Of a stretch of 64,000 bases of DNA, positions 33,662-42,570 are shown one piece after another. The DNA is from Bradyrhizobium sp. CB3481 (lineage in GTDB: Bacteria > Pseudomonadota > Alphaproteobacteria > Rhizobiales > Xanthobacteraceae). The stretch's first letter is position 1, and every line of letters starts with the position of its first letter. The DNA lies in contig NZ_CP121647.1 of the NCBI RefSeq assembly GCF_029714305.1, positions 4,484,501 through 4,548,500 of the forward strand, in the 5' to 3' direction. The translations under genes were made by a program, and so were the position numbers. The notes beneath the pieces are model-generated. The model had not been told where the DNA came from and did not search any database. It worked only from the letters and a program-made list of their open reading frames with translations.

Positions 33662-35731
33662 GTGCTGGCTGAAACGACCGATCAATATTTGGAGAGCCTC
33701 AATCCGGAGCAGCGGCGGGCCGTCGAGCACGGCATCGCGCCGGAGGGAACCGTGGGCGCGCCGCTGCTGGTCATTGCCGGCGCCGGATCCGGCAAGACCA
33801 ACACGCTCGCCCATCGGGTCGCTCACCTCATCATCAAGGGCGCCGATCCGCGCCGCATGCTGCTGATGACGTTCTCGCGCCGCGCCGCCGCCGAAATGAC
33901 GCAGCGGGTCGAACGCATCGCCCGCCGCGTGCTCGGCGACAAGGCCGGCATCATGACGGAGGCCTTGAGCTGGGCCGGCACCTTTCACGGCATCGGGGCG
34001 CGGCTGCTGCGCGAATATTCTGAGGCGATCGGCTTCGATCCGGCCTTCACCATCCACGATCGCGAGGATTCGGCAGACCTGCTCAATCTGGTGCGCCACG
34101 AACTCGGGTTTTCAAAGACCGAGTCGCGCTTTCCCACCAAAGGCACCTGCCTTGCCATCTATTCCCGCTGCGTGAACGCGCAGTTGCCGATCGAGACGGT
34201 GCTGGGACAGCATTATCCCTGGTGTTCAGGATGGGCCGACGAGCTCAAGCAGCTGTTCGCCGCCTATGTCGAGGCCAAGCAGAAGCAGAACGTGCTCGAC
34301 TATGACGACCTCCTGCTCTGGTGGTCGCAAATGGTATCCGAGCCTGCGATCGCGGAAGCGATCGGCGGCCGGTTCGATCATGTGATGGTCGACGAATACC
34401 AGGACACCAACCGGCTGCAGGCGGCGATATTACTGGCGCTCAAGCCGGACGGCCGCGGCCTCACCGTGGTCGGCGACGACGCCCAATCGATCTATTCGTT
34501 TCGCGCCGCCACCGTCCGCAATATTCTGGATTTCCCCGATCATTTCAGCCCGCGGGCCGAGATCGTCACGCTCGACCGCAACTATCGCTCGACCCAGCCG
34601 GTGCTCGCAGCGGCCAATGGCGTGATCGGGCTGGCGCGCGAACGCTTCACCAAAAACCTCTGGACCGAGCGCCATTCGGCCCGGCTGCCGTGTCTCGTCA
34701 CCGTGCGCGACGAAGCCGACCAGGCGCGCTACATCGTCGAGCAGGTGCTGGCGAACCGCGAACAGGGATCGCGACTCAAGGAGCAGGCGGTGCTGTTCCG
34801 GACCTCCTCGCATAGCGGCCCGCTGGAGGTCGAGCTGACACGGCGCAACATTCCCTTCGTCAAGTTCGGCGGCCTGAAGTTTCTCGACGCCGCCCACGTC
34901 AAGGACGTGCTGGCGCTGCTCAAATTCGTCGAGAACCCGCGCGACCGCGTCGCCGGATTCCGCGTGTTGCATCTGTTGCCCGGCATCGGCCCGGCCTCGG
35001 CGCAGCGGATCCTCGATCAAACCACTGTCACATCAGATCCGGTCTCCGCGCTCGCGGCGCTGCCGACGCCACCGCGCGCTGGCCAGGACTGGACCGCCTT
35101 CGTCGAAACGCTTGGTAATCTCCGCTATTCGGAATGGCCTACTGACATCGAACGCATCAGGCTCTGGTACACCCCGCATCTGGAGCGCATCCATGAGGAT
35201 GCCGAGGTGCGGCTCGCCGACCTCTTGCAGCTCGAGCAGATCGCTTCAGGCTATCCGTCCCGCGAGCGCTTCCTCACCGAGATGACGCTCGATCCACCCG
35301 ACGCCACCAGCGACCGCTCCGGGCCGCCGCTGCGCGACGAGGACTATCTGATCCTGTCCACCATCCATTCGGCGAAGGGGCAGGAATGGAAATCGGTCTA
35401 CGCCCTCAACGTCGTCGACGGCTGCATGCCGTCCGATCTCGGCGCCGGCACCACGGCCGAGCTCGAGGAAGAGCGCCGCCTGCTCTATGTCGCGATGACC
35501 CGCGCCAAGGACGACCTGCATCTGATCGTGCCGCAGCGCTTCTTCGTGCACGGTCAGCACGCCCGCGGCGACCGTCACGTCTATGCGTCGCGGACGCGTT
35601 TCATCCCGGATCATCTGGTAAAACTGTTCGATCGGCAGACATGGCCGGCGGCGGCCCCGGCAGCCCGCGCGACGCCAAATCAGACCATGCAGATCGACAT
35701 TCGCGAACGCATGCGCGGCATGTGGCGATAG
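33662..35731 (+). CDS. UvrD/Rep-like ATP-dependent DNA helicase
   Basis: A 689-residue superfamily 1 helicase. Motifs in order: LNPEQRRAVEHG (Q motif), VIAGAGSGKTNTLAHRV (Walker A), MTFSRRAAAEM, the Walker B box VMVDEYQDTNRLQ, GDDAQSIYSFR, LDRNYRST, TIHSAKGQEW and LLYVAMTRAKDDL. The length matches the Rep/UvrD/PcrA class, though the C-terminus is short and ends RERMRGMWR. The start is GTG with a GGGGTG site. It should unwind DNA 3'-5' in repair or fork restart. It is unlike the main UvrD and has no repair neighbours. Confidence 0.93.
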   Translation: MLAETTDQYLESLNPEQRRAVEHGIAPEGTVGAPLLVIAGAGSGKTNTLAHRVAHLIIKGADPRRMLLMTFSRRAAAEMTQRVERIARRVLGDKAGIMTEALSWAGTFHGIGARLLREYSEAIGFDPAFTIHDREDSADLLNLVRHELGFSKTESRFPTKGTCLAIYSRCVNAQLPIETVLGQHYPWCSGWADELKQLFAAYVEAKQKQNVLDYDDLLLWWSQMVSEPAIAEAIGGRFDHVMVDEYQDTNRLQAAILLALKPDGRGLTVVGDDAQSIYSFRAATVRNILDFPDHFSPRAEIVTLDRNYRSTQPVLAAANGVIGLARERFTKNLWTERHSARLPCLVTVRDEADQARYIVEQVLANREQGSRLKEQAVLFRTSSHSGPLEVELTRRNIPFVKFGGLKFLDAAHVKDVLALLKFVENPRDRVAGFRVLHLLPGIGPASAQRILDQTTVTSDPVSALAALPTPPRAGQDWTAFVETLGNLRYSEWPTDIERIRLWYTPHLERIHEDAEVRLADLLQLEQIASGYPSRERFLTEMTLDPPDATSDRSGPPLRDEDYLILSTIHSAKGQEWKSVYALNVVDGCMPSDLGAGTTAELEEERRLLYVAMTRAKDDLHLIVPQRFFVHGQHARGDRHVYASRTRFIPDHLVKLFDRQTWPAAAPAARATPNQTMQIDIRERMRGMWR

Positions 35732-35808
35732 AGCTTGATGTTGTTCGGTTTGCTTGCGACCAGGCGCTCCCTCTCCCCAGTCGGGAAACTGGTCGGCCCA
35801 AGAACTCT

Positions 35809-35839
35809 CGTCATGCCCGGGCTTGTCCCGGGCATGACG
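35809..35839. repeat. Short perfect hairpin (TCATGCCCGGG type)
   Basis: CGTCATGCCCGGG and CCCGGGCATGACG pair perfectly around CTTGT. It is a minimal form of the longer repeats at 36645-36767 and 44781-44873. Confidence 0.8.
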
Positions 35840-35883
35840 ATGCGAAAGCTTCAGCGAGGAGATGAACCGAAGGTGAAACCCCA

Positions 35884-36579
35884 ATGAGACGCCTCGTCCA
35901 GGCTTCGCTCGGCCTCCTCGCATGGAGTCTTCTTCAAACCTCGCCCGCATCCGCCCAGCTCAAGGGCAACCCCGACAATGTTTGCCGCAACGGATATTTT
36001 CCACGCGAGAGCACGAACTACAGGCTGGCGAAGATCAAGGGCGCGGGTGGCGACAGGATGTATTTCCATGGCGATGACAACGAGCGCTGCCCCGACGACC
36101 AGGCCTGTCGTCTGAAAACCTATGTCATTCCGGGCGACGAAGTCATTGTTTCCCGGACGCTCGGCAAGTTCGCCTGCAGCTGGTTTCAACCGCGCAAGGG
36201 CGAAGGAACGGTCGGCTGGATCGAGACCGACCGGCTGGCGTGGCAGGGCGACATGCGAGCATCGGCGACGCGGGATTGGCTCGGCGAATGGCGCGCCGAC
36301 GACAATGTCATTCGCATCTCGAAATCGAAAGAGGCCGGCATGCTCGCCATCAAGGGCGAGGCCACATGGGGCTCGGGCAGCCGCACCCATACCGGCGAGC
36401 TCGATTACGACGCAAAACCTTCTGCCAATGAAATGAAGTTCGGCGACGGGACCGACGAGCTCGACTGCCAGGTCACGATGTACCTCGTCGGCAAGCTGCT
36501 CGTTGTCGGCGACAACCTCCATTGCGGCGGCGCCAACGTGTCGTTTTCGGGGGTCTATCAGAGAGGATCGAAGCGATAA
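35884..36579 (+). CDS. Exported hypothetical protein
   Basis: A 231-residue protein with a Sec signal (MRRLVQASLGLLAWSLLQ, cleaved near ASAQ). The mature part has Cys in DNVCRNGYFPR, ERCPDDQACR, FACSWF, LDCQV and LHCGG, likely disulfide-bonded. An SH3-like region (KTYVIPGDEVIVSRTLGKF, GTVGWIETDRLAW) is followed by a beta-rich C-terminal half (WLGEWRADDNVIRI). Probably periplasmic; the function is unknown. Confidence 0.72.
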   Translation: MRRLVQASLGLLAWSLLQTSPASAQLKGNPDNVCRNGYFPRESTNYRLAKIKGAGGDRMYFHGDDNERCPDDQACRLKTYVIPGDEVIVSRTLGKFACSWFQPRKGEGTVGWIETDRLAWQGDMRASATRDWLGEWRADDNVIRISKSKEAGMLAIKGEATWGSGSRTHTGELDYDAKPSANEMKFGDGTDELDCQVTMYLVGKLLVVGDNLHCGGANVSFSGVYQRGSKR

Positions 36580-36644
36580 TGCAGCGAGCGTAGGGCTATT
36601 TCATATGCGGCCGGTCTTGTAGGGGGCTGGCGTGTCCACAAACT

Positions 36645-36767
36645 CGTCATGCCCGGGCTTGTCCCGCCTGCGGGGTCGAAGCCCCTTCGGCGAGGCGAAG
36701 GTCCGGGCATCCACGTCTTAGTTTCCGCCCGAAGACGTGGATGGCCGGAACAAGCCCGGCCATGACG
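36645..36767. repeat. Long palindromic repeat (TCATGCCCGGGCTTG type)
   Basis: Begins CGTCATGCCCGGGCTTGTCC and ends ACAAGCCCGGCCATGACG, with CCACGTCTTAG and GAAGACGTGG forming the inner arms. An extra GC-rich insertion (about 36667-36710) splits the left arm. Confidence 0.75.
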
Positions 36768-36780
36768 ATGTCGAGCAAGC

Positions 36781-37046
36781 ATAGGGCGGATAAGTTCTAC
36801 TGCGTCAGAACTGCTTCAAGTCCTCATCCTGAGGAGCCGCGCAGCGGCGTCTCGAAGGATGCAGGCCACAGACGGGCCTTCATGGTTCGAGACGCGCTTC
36901 GCGCTCCTCACCATGAGGGTCTTTTGACGCAGTAGGATTAGTTAGCCCAACGGGTCCGCGCGAATGCGCGGCCCGCTGACAGGCTCCGGCGCAATCCGCC
37001 GTTCTGCGCGACCAAGTCGGCGGGATACGCTTCGCTGGCCCGCCCC
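36781..37046. repeat. GTAGGGCGG-type repeat split by a nested element
   Basis: Left fragment ATAGGGCGGATAAG, then the element 36798-36934, then GGATTAGTTAGCCC and a diverged right part ending GGCCCGCCCCA. No gene lies between 36580 and 37143. Confidence 0.6.
36798..36934. mobile_element. MITE-like palindromic element, copy 2
   Basis: A 137-bp element with perfect 10-bp terminal inverted repeats, TACTGCGTCA (36798-36807) and TGACGCAGTA (36925-36934). The interior matches copy 1 at 30889 in reverse: TCCTCATCCTGAGGAGCCGC, GGATGCAGGCC, GGGCCTTCATGG, CTCCTCACCATGAGG. It is flanked by GGATAAG and GGATTAG, a possible duplication of the target within the host repeat. Non-coding. Confidence 0.68.
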
Positions 37047-37143
37047 ATTGCGCCCTCGCCACCCCATTTTAAATCCTCATTGAACATTGTTCATTTTTGG
37101 GATACCAATGCTTGAGCGATGCTCAAGAATGGAGAATCCGACC

Positions 37144-37974
37144 ATGCAGCCCGCCCCCGGTATGGACGTCTCGATCGGACAGGCCCACCCCATGTCCCCA
37201 TGGATCAGGCACACGCCGACGATCATCACCATCAGCATGATCGCGATCCTGGCGCTGCACGGGCGCATTGCGCAGCCGGCGCACTATCACGACTTCGCCG
37301 ACCAGTCGGCCGCCTTCGGCATCCCCCACGCAGCCGATGTGTTTTCCAACGTTGGCTTCGCGCTGGTCGCGATCTGGGGCTGGCTGACATTGCGGCCAAG
37401 GCGCGGCAGCGAGCCATTGCGCGCGGGATGGCCCGGCTACAGGCTGTTCCTGATCGGACTGTTGCTCACCGCGTTCGGCTCCGCGTTCTATCATCTCGCC
37501 CCCGACAATTCCCGGCTGATCTGGGACAGGCTGCCGATCGCGCTGGTTTGCGCCGGCCTGCTCGCCGGCGTCCGCGGCGACATCTAGGGAGAATCGAACA
37601 GCGCAATCGACGTGATCGTTCTCGCCCTCTACGCCGTCGCCAGCGTCGCGTGGTGGGCCATGACCGACAGAAACGGCGCCGGTGACCTGCGGCCGTATCT
37701 CCTGCTGCAAGGGCTCGCGCTCATCCTCATCCCGCTATGGCATGCGATTTATCGCTGCCCGCGCACCGATCGCATCGCCTTCGCCGCCGCGATGGGGCTG
37801 TACATCCTGGCCAAGGCGGCGGAGGTGCTCGACCACGAGATCGCAGCCGCGCTCGGCTTCGTCACCGGACACACCTTAAAACATCTGATCGCGACGGCAG
37901 CCACCGCCGCCGTCGTCTGGGGATTGAGCCGGCGATTTTCCAGTTATGCTAGCCCGGCCGTGACGACAGCGTAA
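37144..37974 (+). pseudogene. Ceramidase-like membrane protein with in-frame stop
   Basis: One reading frame of about 275 codons is broken by TAG at 37585-37587; the frame resumes at once (GESNSAIDVIVLALYAV). The first part has HYHDFADQS, VFSNVGFALVAI, GSAFYHLAPDNSRLIWDRLP and the second GDLRPYLLLQG and VTGHTLKHLIATA. Taken together these are the conserved blocks of ceramidase-like CREST membrane hydrolases, about seven helices. The His and Asp residues of the metal site are kept in both halves, suggesting a recent nonsense mutation. GGAG precedes the ATG at 37144. Confidence 0.7.
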
Positions 37975-37983
37975 GAATCCTCC

Positions 37984-38970
37984 TCACTTCGTCAGTCCGA
38001 GCGACTTCAGCGCCTGGCCATTTTCCTCGTTGTCCGTCTTCATGAACTCGCCGAACTTCGCAGAGTCCAGATAGATCATGTCGAAGCCGCGCCTCGTCAT
38101 GAACTCCTTGAACTCCGCGCTGTCCCAGGCCTTCTTGATCGCGGCCTCGTACTGCGCGGCGATCTCCGGCGGCAGGCCATTGGGCGCCGCAAAGCCGCGC
38201 CACACGCCCTTGTGCACCTTGTGGCCCGTCGCCTCCTCGGTGGTCGGCACGTCGGGAAAATTCGGCGCGCGCTTCGGCGAGAAGAACACCAGGCTGCGGA
38301 TACGCCCTGCCTTGATCAGCGCCTCGGCTTCCGGCATCGAGCAGGCGACGAAATCGACGCCGCCGGCCGCCAGATCGGTCAGCGCGGTCGCAGCGCCCGT
38401 GGACGGCACCCAGCGGATCGAGCCGGGCGACACGCCGTCCGCCTGCATCAAGCCTGCGAGCGCGACATGCCAGCTGCCGCCCTGCCCGGTCCCTGAGGCC
38501 ACCACCTTGTTCGGGTTCGCCTTAATATGCGCGAACAGCTCCTTGACGTTCTTGTAGGGCGCGTCCGCCTTCACATGGATCGCGGCGGGATCCTGGTTGA
38601 CCAGCGCGATCGGCGTGAATTTTTCGAAGGTGAGATCGGTCAGTCCCGCCCAGTGCATCAAATTGATCTCGAGCGTGATGAGACCGAACGTGTAGCCGTC
38701 AGGCGCGGCTGATGCGATCGCCTGGTGCCCGACCACGCCCGAGCCGCCGGTGCGGTTCACCACGTTCACCGGCTGCCTGAAATCGCGCTCCAGCAGGCTC
38801 GCGATCTGCCGCGCCACCGCGTCGGTGCCACCGCCGGCCGCCCACGGCACGATCAGCGTGATCGGCCGCTCCGGAAAGGCGGCATGGGCGTTTCCGGCAC
38901 CGAAGAGGCTTGCGGCCGCAAGCGCGATAAGCATGAAATTTGTGGCATGGCGAAGTACTTGGCGAAACAT
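37984..38970 (-). CDS. Bug family (TctC-like) substrate-binding protein
   Basis: A 328-residue periplasmic receptor of tripartite tricarboxylate transporters. A signal peptide (FMLIALAAASLFGAGNAHAA) is followed by FPERPITLIVPWAAGGGTDA and the repeated family blocks VVNRTGGSGVVGHQAIASAA, PDGYTFGLI and the glycine/proline loops. GGGAGG precedes the ATG at 38970. No TctA/TctB membrane genes are adjacent, as for most of the many orphan Bug proteins. Ligands are usually carboxylates; this one is unknown. Confidence 0.88.
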   Translation of the reverse strand: MFRQVLRHATNFMLIALAAASLFGAGNAHAAFPERPITLIVPWAAGGGTDAVARQIASLLERDFRQPVNVVNRTGGSGVVGHQAIASAAPDGYTFGLITLEINLMHWAGLTDLTFEKFTPIALVNQDPAAIHVKADAPYKNVKELFAHIKANPNKVVASGTGQGGSWHVALAGLMQADGVSPGSIRWVPSTGAATALTDLAAGGVDFVACSMPEAEALIKAGRIRSLVFFSPKRAPNFPDVPTTEEATGHKVHKGVWRGFAAPNGLPPEIAAQYEAAIKKAWDSAEFKEFMTRRGFDMIYLDSAKFGEFMKTDNEENGQALKSLGLTK

Positions 38971-39089
38971 TCGCAAATCCTCCCCTTTGTTTTTATGCGC
39001 CGGGTGAGACACCGCGGGCGTGCGCTTATGCGCTGTCAGCCATTCCGGCGGCGGCGCGCTGACATGTCAAGGGGAGGCACCGCAGAAGC

Positions 39090-39162
39090 GTAGGGCGGAT
39101 TAGCGCAGCGTAATCCGCCGCTCCAGAAAGACGGCGGGTTACGCTTCGCTAACCCGCCCTAC
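39090..39162. repeat. Complete GTAGGGCGGATTAGC palindrome
   Basis: A short full copy of the family at 30265: GTAGGGCGGATTAGCGCAGC on the left, GCTAACCCGCCCTAC on the right, GGCGGGTTACGC in the centre. Confidence 0.85.
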
Positions 39163-39176
39163 TCCTCGTCACGCCA

Positions 39177-40238
39177 TCAGCCGATCGTGCGCGCCAGCAC
39201 GTTGAGCCAGTTCGCCGACCCCAGCTTGGCGAGCAGCGCCTCGGAATAGCCGCTCTGCCGGAGCGTCTCCGTCAGCACCGGCAGCCCGGCCGCCGAGCCG
39301 ATTTTCGCCGGCACCGTGGCGCCGTCGAAATCCGATCCGAATCCGACATGGTCCTCGCCGAGCTTCTCGATGAGATAGTCGAGCTGGCGCACCATCAAAT
39401 CCACCTCGGTATCCGCGGTCATGTTGCCGTCGGGACGAAGGAAGCAGGTGGCGAAGTTGAGACCGACCATGCCGCCGCTGTCGCGGATCGCGGCCAGTTG
39501 CCGGTCGGTCAGGTTTCTCGGCGAGGAGCACAAAGCATGCGCGTTGGAATGCGTCGCGACCAGCGGCGCGTTCGAGAGGCGCGCGACATCCCAAAAGCCC
39601 TTTTCGGTGATGTGCGAGAGATCGATCAGGATCTTCATTTCATTGCAGGCACGAACGAGCTTTTCGCCCACAGGAGTCAGCCCGTCGCCGAGATCGGGCC
39701 CGGCGGGAAACTGGAAGGGCACGCCGTGGCCGAAGATGTTGTTGCGGCTCCACACCGGCCCGAGCGAGCGCAGCCCTGCCGCATAGAGCAGCTCCAGAAA
39801 ATGCAAATCGCCATCGATCGCTTCGCAGCCTTCGAGATGCAGCACCACCGCGAGGCTGGCGCGCCCGATCGCCGCATCGATTTCGGCGGCGGTCCTGCAA
39901 AGTGTCACGGCGCCCTGCGACTGGCGCAGCACCTTCATCAGGATCGCCAGCTCGCCGAGCACCGGCCTTCGTGCATCCTCCATCGGCAGTGGATCAGGCA
40001 GCGGCACTGCGTAACGTCCGCCGGTCATCTGCTTGCTGAGCGCCGCAAAGTTGCCCGGCGAGGGCGAATACATCGCGAACAGCCCGCCCACGAAACATCC
40101 GGCCTGCGCCTTTTTCAGGTCGATATGGCCGGCGTCTTCGCCGCGCAGGAAATCCGACACCACGTCAGGGGAAGTCGATTTGTAGAGGCGCAGCAGCACA
40201 TCATTGTGCCCGTCGAAGACAGCGATATTGGTCGTCAT
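39177..40238 (-). CDS. Membrane dipeptidase family (peptidase M19) enzyme
   Basis: A 353-residue zinc dipeptidase of the renal dipeptidase family. Metal and catalytic motifs are visible: FDGHNDVLL (HxD), AVVLHLEGCEAID (bridging Glu), DLSHITEKGF and VATHSNAHAL (His residues), and GFGSDFDGATVP near the end. No signal peptide is seen, so the enzyme is probably cytosolic. The start at 40238 has GGGGTG upstream; a TTG at 40256 is less likely. It could process dipeptides or related amides. Confidence 0.9.
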   Translation of the reverse strand: MTTNIAVFDGHNDVLLRLYKSTSPDVVSDFLRGEDAGHIDLKKAQAGCFVGGLFAMYSPSPGNFAALSKQMTGGRYAVPLPDPLPMEDARRPVLGELAILMKVLRQSQGAVTLCRTAAEIDAAIGRASLAVVLHLEGCEAIDGDLHFLELLYAAGLRSLGPVWSRNNIFGHGVPFQFPAGPDLGDGLTPVGEKLVRACNEMKILIDLSHITEKGFWDVARLSNAPLVATHSNAHALCSSPRNLTDRQLAAIRDSGGMVGLNFATCFLRPDGNMTADTEVDLMVRQLDYLIEKLGEDHVGFGSDFDGATVPAKIGSAAGLPVLTETLRQSGYSEALLAKLGSANWLNVLARTIG

Positions 40239-40508
40239 GGCGTACTGGCACCCCAAAAGCGATGTGCCGAACGATAACGACTTGTCTTTGCCAGAACCAG
40301 CCCATCGACGTCAGCCGCGACCCGCTTTCCCCTCCGCTCGCTACTTTGCATGGGGTTGTTTTCGCGATTTTTGGTCCGGGGAGGTGTGGCAGCCGGCACA
40401 CGCCCGCTCTTAAACGCGTCGCCGCCTGAAAAATGGCCGCGCTGTTCACAGACTTGCCGCAAATGCGTGTGGAGCTTCGATCGGGGACAATTAACCGAGT
40501 ATCAATCC

Positions 40509-41285
40509 ATGCGTTTGTCAGCTTTATCGACCGCCGCCGCGCGCGCCGGCGTGCTTTGTTGTGCCTTGTTTATGGTGATCAGCGCTGCGGCGCTCGCGCA
40601 GGAAAAGCCTGCGGCTATAGCGGAAGAGAAGCCGCCTGCGGCCGATGCCACCGAACCAAAACCGGCGAGCGCCGAGGAGAAGCCCGTCATCGCGCAGGAC
40701 AAGCCCGTAGCCGCCGAGGAGAAATCGGCCGCCATGGACGACAAGCCGGTCGTCGTCGAACAGAAGCCGGCGCCGGCGGAGGAGAAGCCGGCCGTCGCGC
40801 AGGACAAGCCCGCCGCCCCGGACGACAAGCCTGCCGTCGTCGAACAGAAGCCCGCCGCTGCGGAAGAAAAGCCGGTCGTCGCGCAGGACAAGCCTGCCGC
40901 CGCCCAGGAGAAGGCCGCCGCCGCGGACGACAAAACCGGCGCCATCGAGCAGAAGCCGGCCGTGGCGGCCGCCAAGCCTGCGGCTATCGCGCGGACGCCG
41001 GCGCCTGCCGGGCAAGAACCGGCCGACGGGCGCACAACGCCTGCCTTGCAGCAGAAGGCTGTCGCCAAGCCATCCGCCAAGCCATCCGCCAAGCCAGCAA
41101 AACTCGCCAGCCGCAGCGTAGGGACAGAGCACAGTAAACCGGTGCAACCGGCAAAGAAACCGGACACGGCCGCCCGCGCGCCGCGCGAGCGGACGCTGGT
41201 CATGCTCTGCACCCGCTTCCGCACCTATAGTCCGACGAGCGGGACTTATCGCGGCTATGACGGCCAGACGCACGCCTGCCGATAG
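40509..41285 (+). CDS. BA14K family protein with Lys/Pro/Ala repeats
   Basis: A 258-residue exported protein. The signal peptide ends near ISAAALAQ. Three imperfect repeats of about 30 residues follow, built from EEKP, AQDKP, DDKP and EQKP units, then an Ala/Lys/Pro spacer (KPSAKPSAKPAK), and a C-terminal BA14K-like motif: LCTRFRTYSPTSGTYRGYDG ending QTHACR. The same C-terminal motif closes the glycine-rich protein at 11161. The charged spacer could cross the cell wall; the function is unknown. Confidence 0.75.
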   Translation: MRLSALSTAAARAGVLCCALFMVISAAALAQEKPAAIAEEKPPAADATEPKPASAEEKPVIAQDKPVAAEEKSAAMDDKPVVVEQKPAPAEEKPAVAQDKPAAPDDKPAVVEQKPAAAEEKPVVAQDKPAAAQEKAAAADDKTGAIEQKPAVAAAKPAAIARTPAPAGQEPADGRTTPALQQKAVAKPSAKPSAKPAKLASRSVGTEHSKPVQPAKKPDTAARAPRERTLVMLCTRFRTYSPTSGTYRGYDGQTHACR

Positions 41286-41326
41286 GCGAAAAGCGGGCGC
41301 GCCGTCGCGCGCCCTGTCTGGTGCGG

Positions 41327-42331
41327 TTACTGGGCGCCGCCCTCCGGCTTGATCCCGGCCGCCTTCATGATCGGCAGCAGCCGCCCCTCCTCGCTGTCGC
41401 GATAGGCCGACACCTCCTGCGGGGTGGTCGGCCAGGTGGTGGCGCCGAGATCGCCGTAGCGCTGTTGCACCCAGGGGTCGTTCAGCGCCTTGACCGTGAG
41501 CGCATTGATTTGCGCGACGAGATCGCCCGGCATGTTGGCGGGGCCAACCAACGCGGCCCATGAGGTCATCTCGTAGCCGGGCAGGAGCTCTGCGAACGCA
41601 GGAACGTCGGGAAGCTCCTTGATCCGCTGCTTTGCGGTGACCGCGACGGGGCGGATCGTGCCTGCGCGCACGCTCGGCAGCGATCCCGGAAGATTGTCGA
41701 ACAGCAGATCGATATTACCGGCAAGCAAATCGTTTAGCGCCGGCGCGGCGCCGCGATAGGGCACGTGGCGGACCTCGACGCCGGCCATGCTGTTCATCAT
41801 CTCGCCGGAAAGATGCAGCGTGGTGCCGAAGCCGGCGGAAGCGTAGGTGTATTTGCCCGGCGCCTTCTTGAATGCGGCGAGCAATTCCTTCAGATCCGAA
41901 GAGAACAGGTCCTTCTTCGCGGTCAGGATATTCGGCAATTGCCACATGCCGCCAATGAAGGTGAAATCGTTGCGCGGATGGTACGGCAGCTTGGCGTAAG
42001 AGCCGATCGCGAGCACGTTGGAGGCGATGCCGCCGAGCCCGACCGTGTAGCCGTCCGCCGGCGCTTTTGCGATTGAGTCAGCGCCGAGCACGCCGCCGGC
42101 GCCGGCCTTGTTCTCGACCACGAAGGATTGCCCGGACAGTTCGCTCAGCTTCTGGCACAGCACGCGCGAGAGCGTGTCGGTGGCGCCGCCGGCCGGAAAG
42201 CCGTTGACATATTTGACTGCGCGCATCGGCCACGCCTCGCCTGCGCGGCCAACGCGAGGCGCCAGAAACGGCGCGGCCACAAGAGAGCTGATGGTCGCGA
42301 GCGCGCGACGTCGGTCCACTGACAGCGGCAT
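41327..42331 (-). CDS. Bug family (TctC-like) substrate-binding protein
   Basis: A 334-residue periplasmic receptor, distantly related to the one at 37984. The leader RRRALATISSLVAAPFLAP contains a run of Arg and may use Tat or Sec. The mature part has VKYVNGFPAGGATDTLSRVL, VENKAGAGGVLGADSIAKAP, ADGYTVGLGG and HVPYRGAAPALNDLLAG, all standard Bug blocks. GGGGAGGAC lies just before the ATG at 42331. No transporter genes are nearby. Confidence 0.88.
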   Translation of the reverse strand: MPLSVDRRRALATISSLVAAPFLAPRVGRAGEAWPMRAVKYVNGFPAGGATDTLSRVLCQKLSELSGQSFVVENKAGAGGVLGADSIAKAPADGYTVGLGGIASNVLAIGSYAKLPYHPRNDFTFIGGMWQLPNILTAKKDLFSSDLKELLAAFKKAPGKYTYASAGFGTTLHLSGEMMNSMAGVEVRHVPYRGAAPALNDLLAGNIDLLFDNLPGSLPSVRAGTIRPVAVTAKQRIKELPDVPAFAELLPGYEMTSWAALVGPANMPGDLVAQINALTVKALNDPWVQQRYGDLGATTWPTTPQEVSAYRDSEEGRLLPIMKAAGIKPEGGAQ

Positions 42332-42495
42332 CGGTGTCCTCCCCTTGCACGCCGTGCGCCGCATTTGCAGCTTCTGCTGCTGTTTGTTTTTCCTTGGCTT
42401 CCGAATCCTCCCGTGGAGGACCGGAAGTGGGGCGCGTTCGGCCTGCCGTCAGCTTATGAGGTGCGGGCGAAGCTGCAAAGCCCGCCCATCGCGAC

Positions 42496-42527
42496 AAAAA
42501 AGCCCGCGAGGAAATCGCGGGCTTTCT
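42496..42527 (-). terminator. Rho-independent terminator
   Basis: AAAGCCCGCGA pairs with TCGCGGGCTTT around a four-base loop and is followed on the minus strand by six T. It ends the small gene at 42571-42837. Confidence 0.88.
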
Positions 42528-42570
42528 GCTGCACGGAAAATACTCGCATGCGGGCGCGAGCTTGCGACCC

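Noticed and set aside
40600..40960. Short regular repeats that could look like a repeat array
   Set aside because: They are in-frame codons for EEKP/AQDKP/DDKP/EQKP units of the BA14K protein; spacing and sequence are not CRISPR-like.
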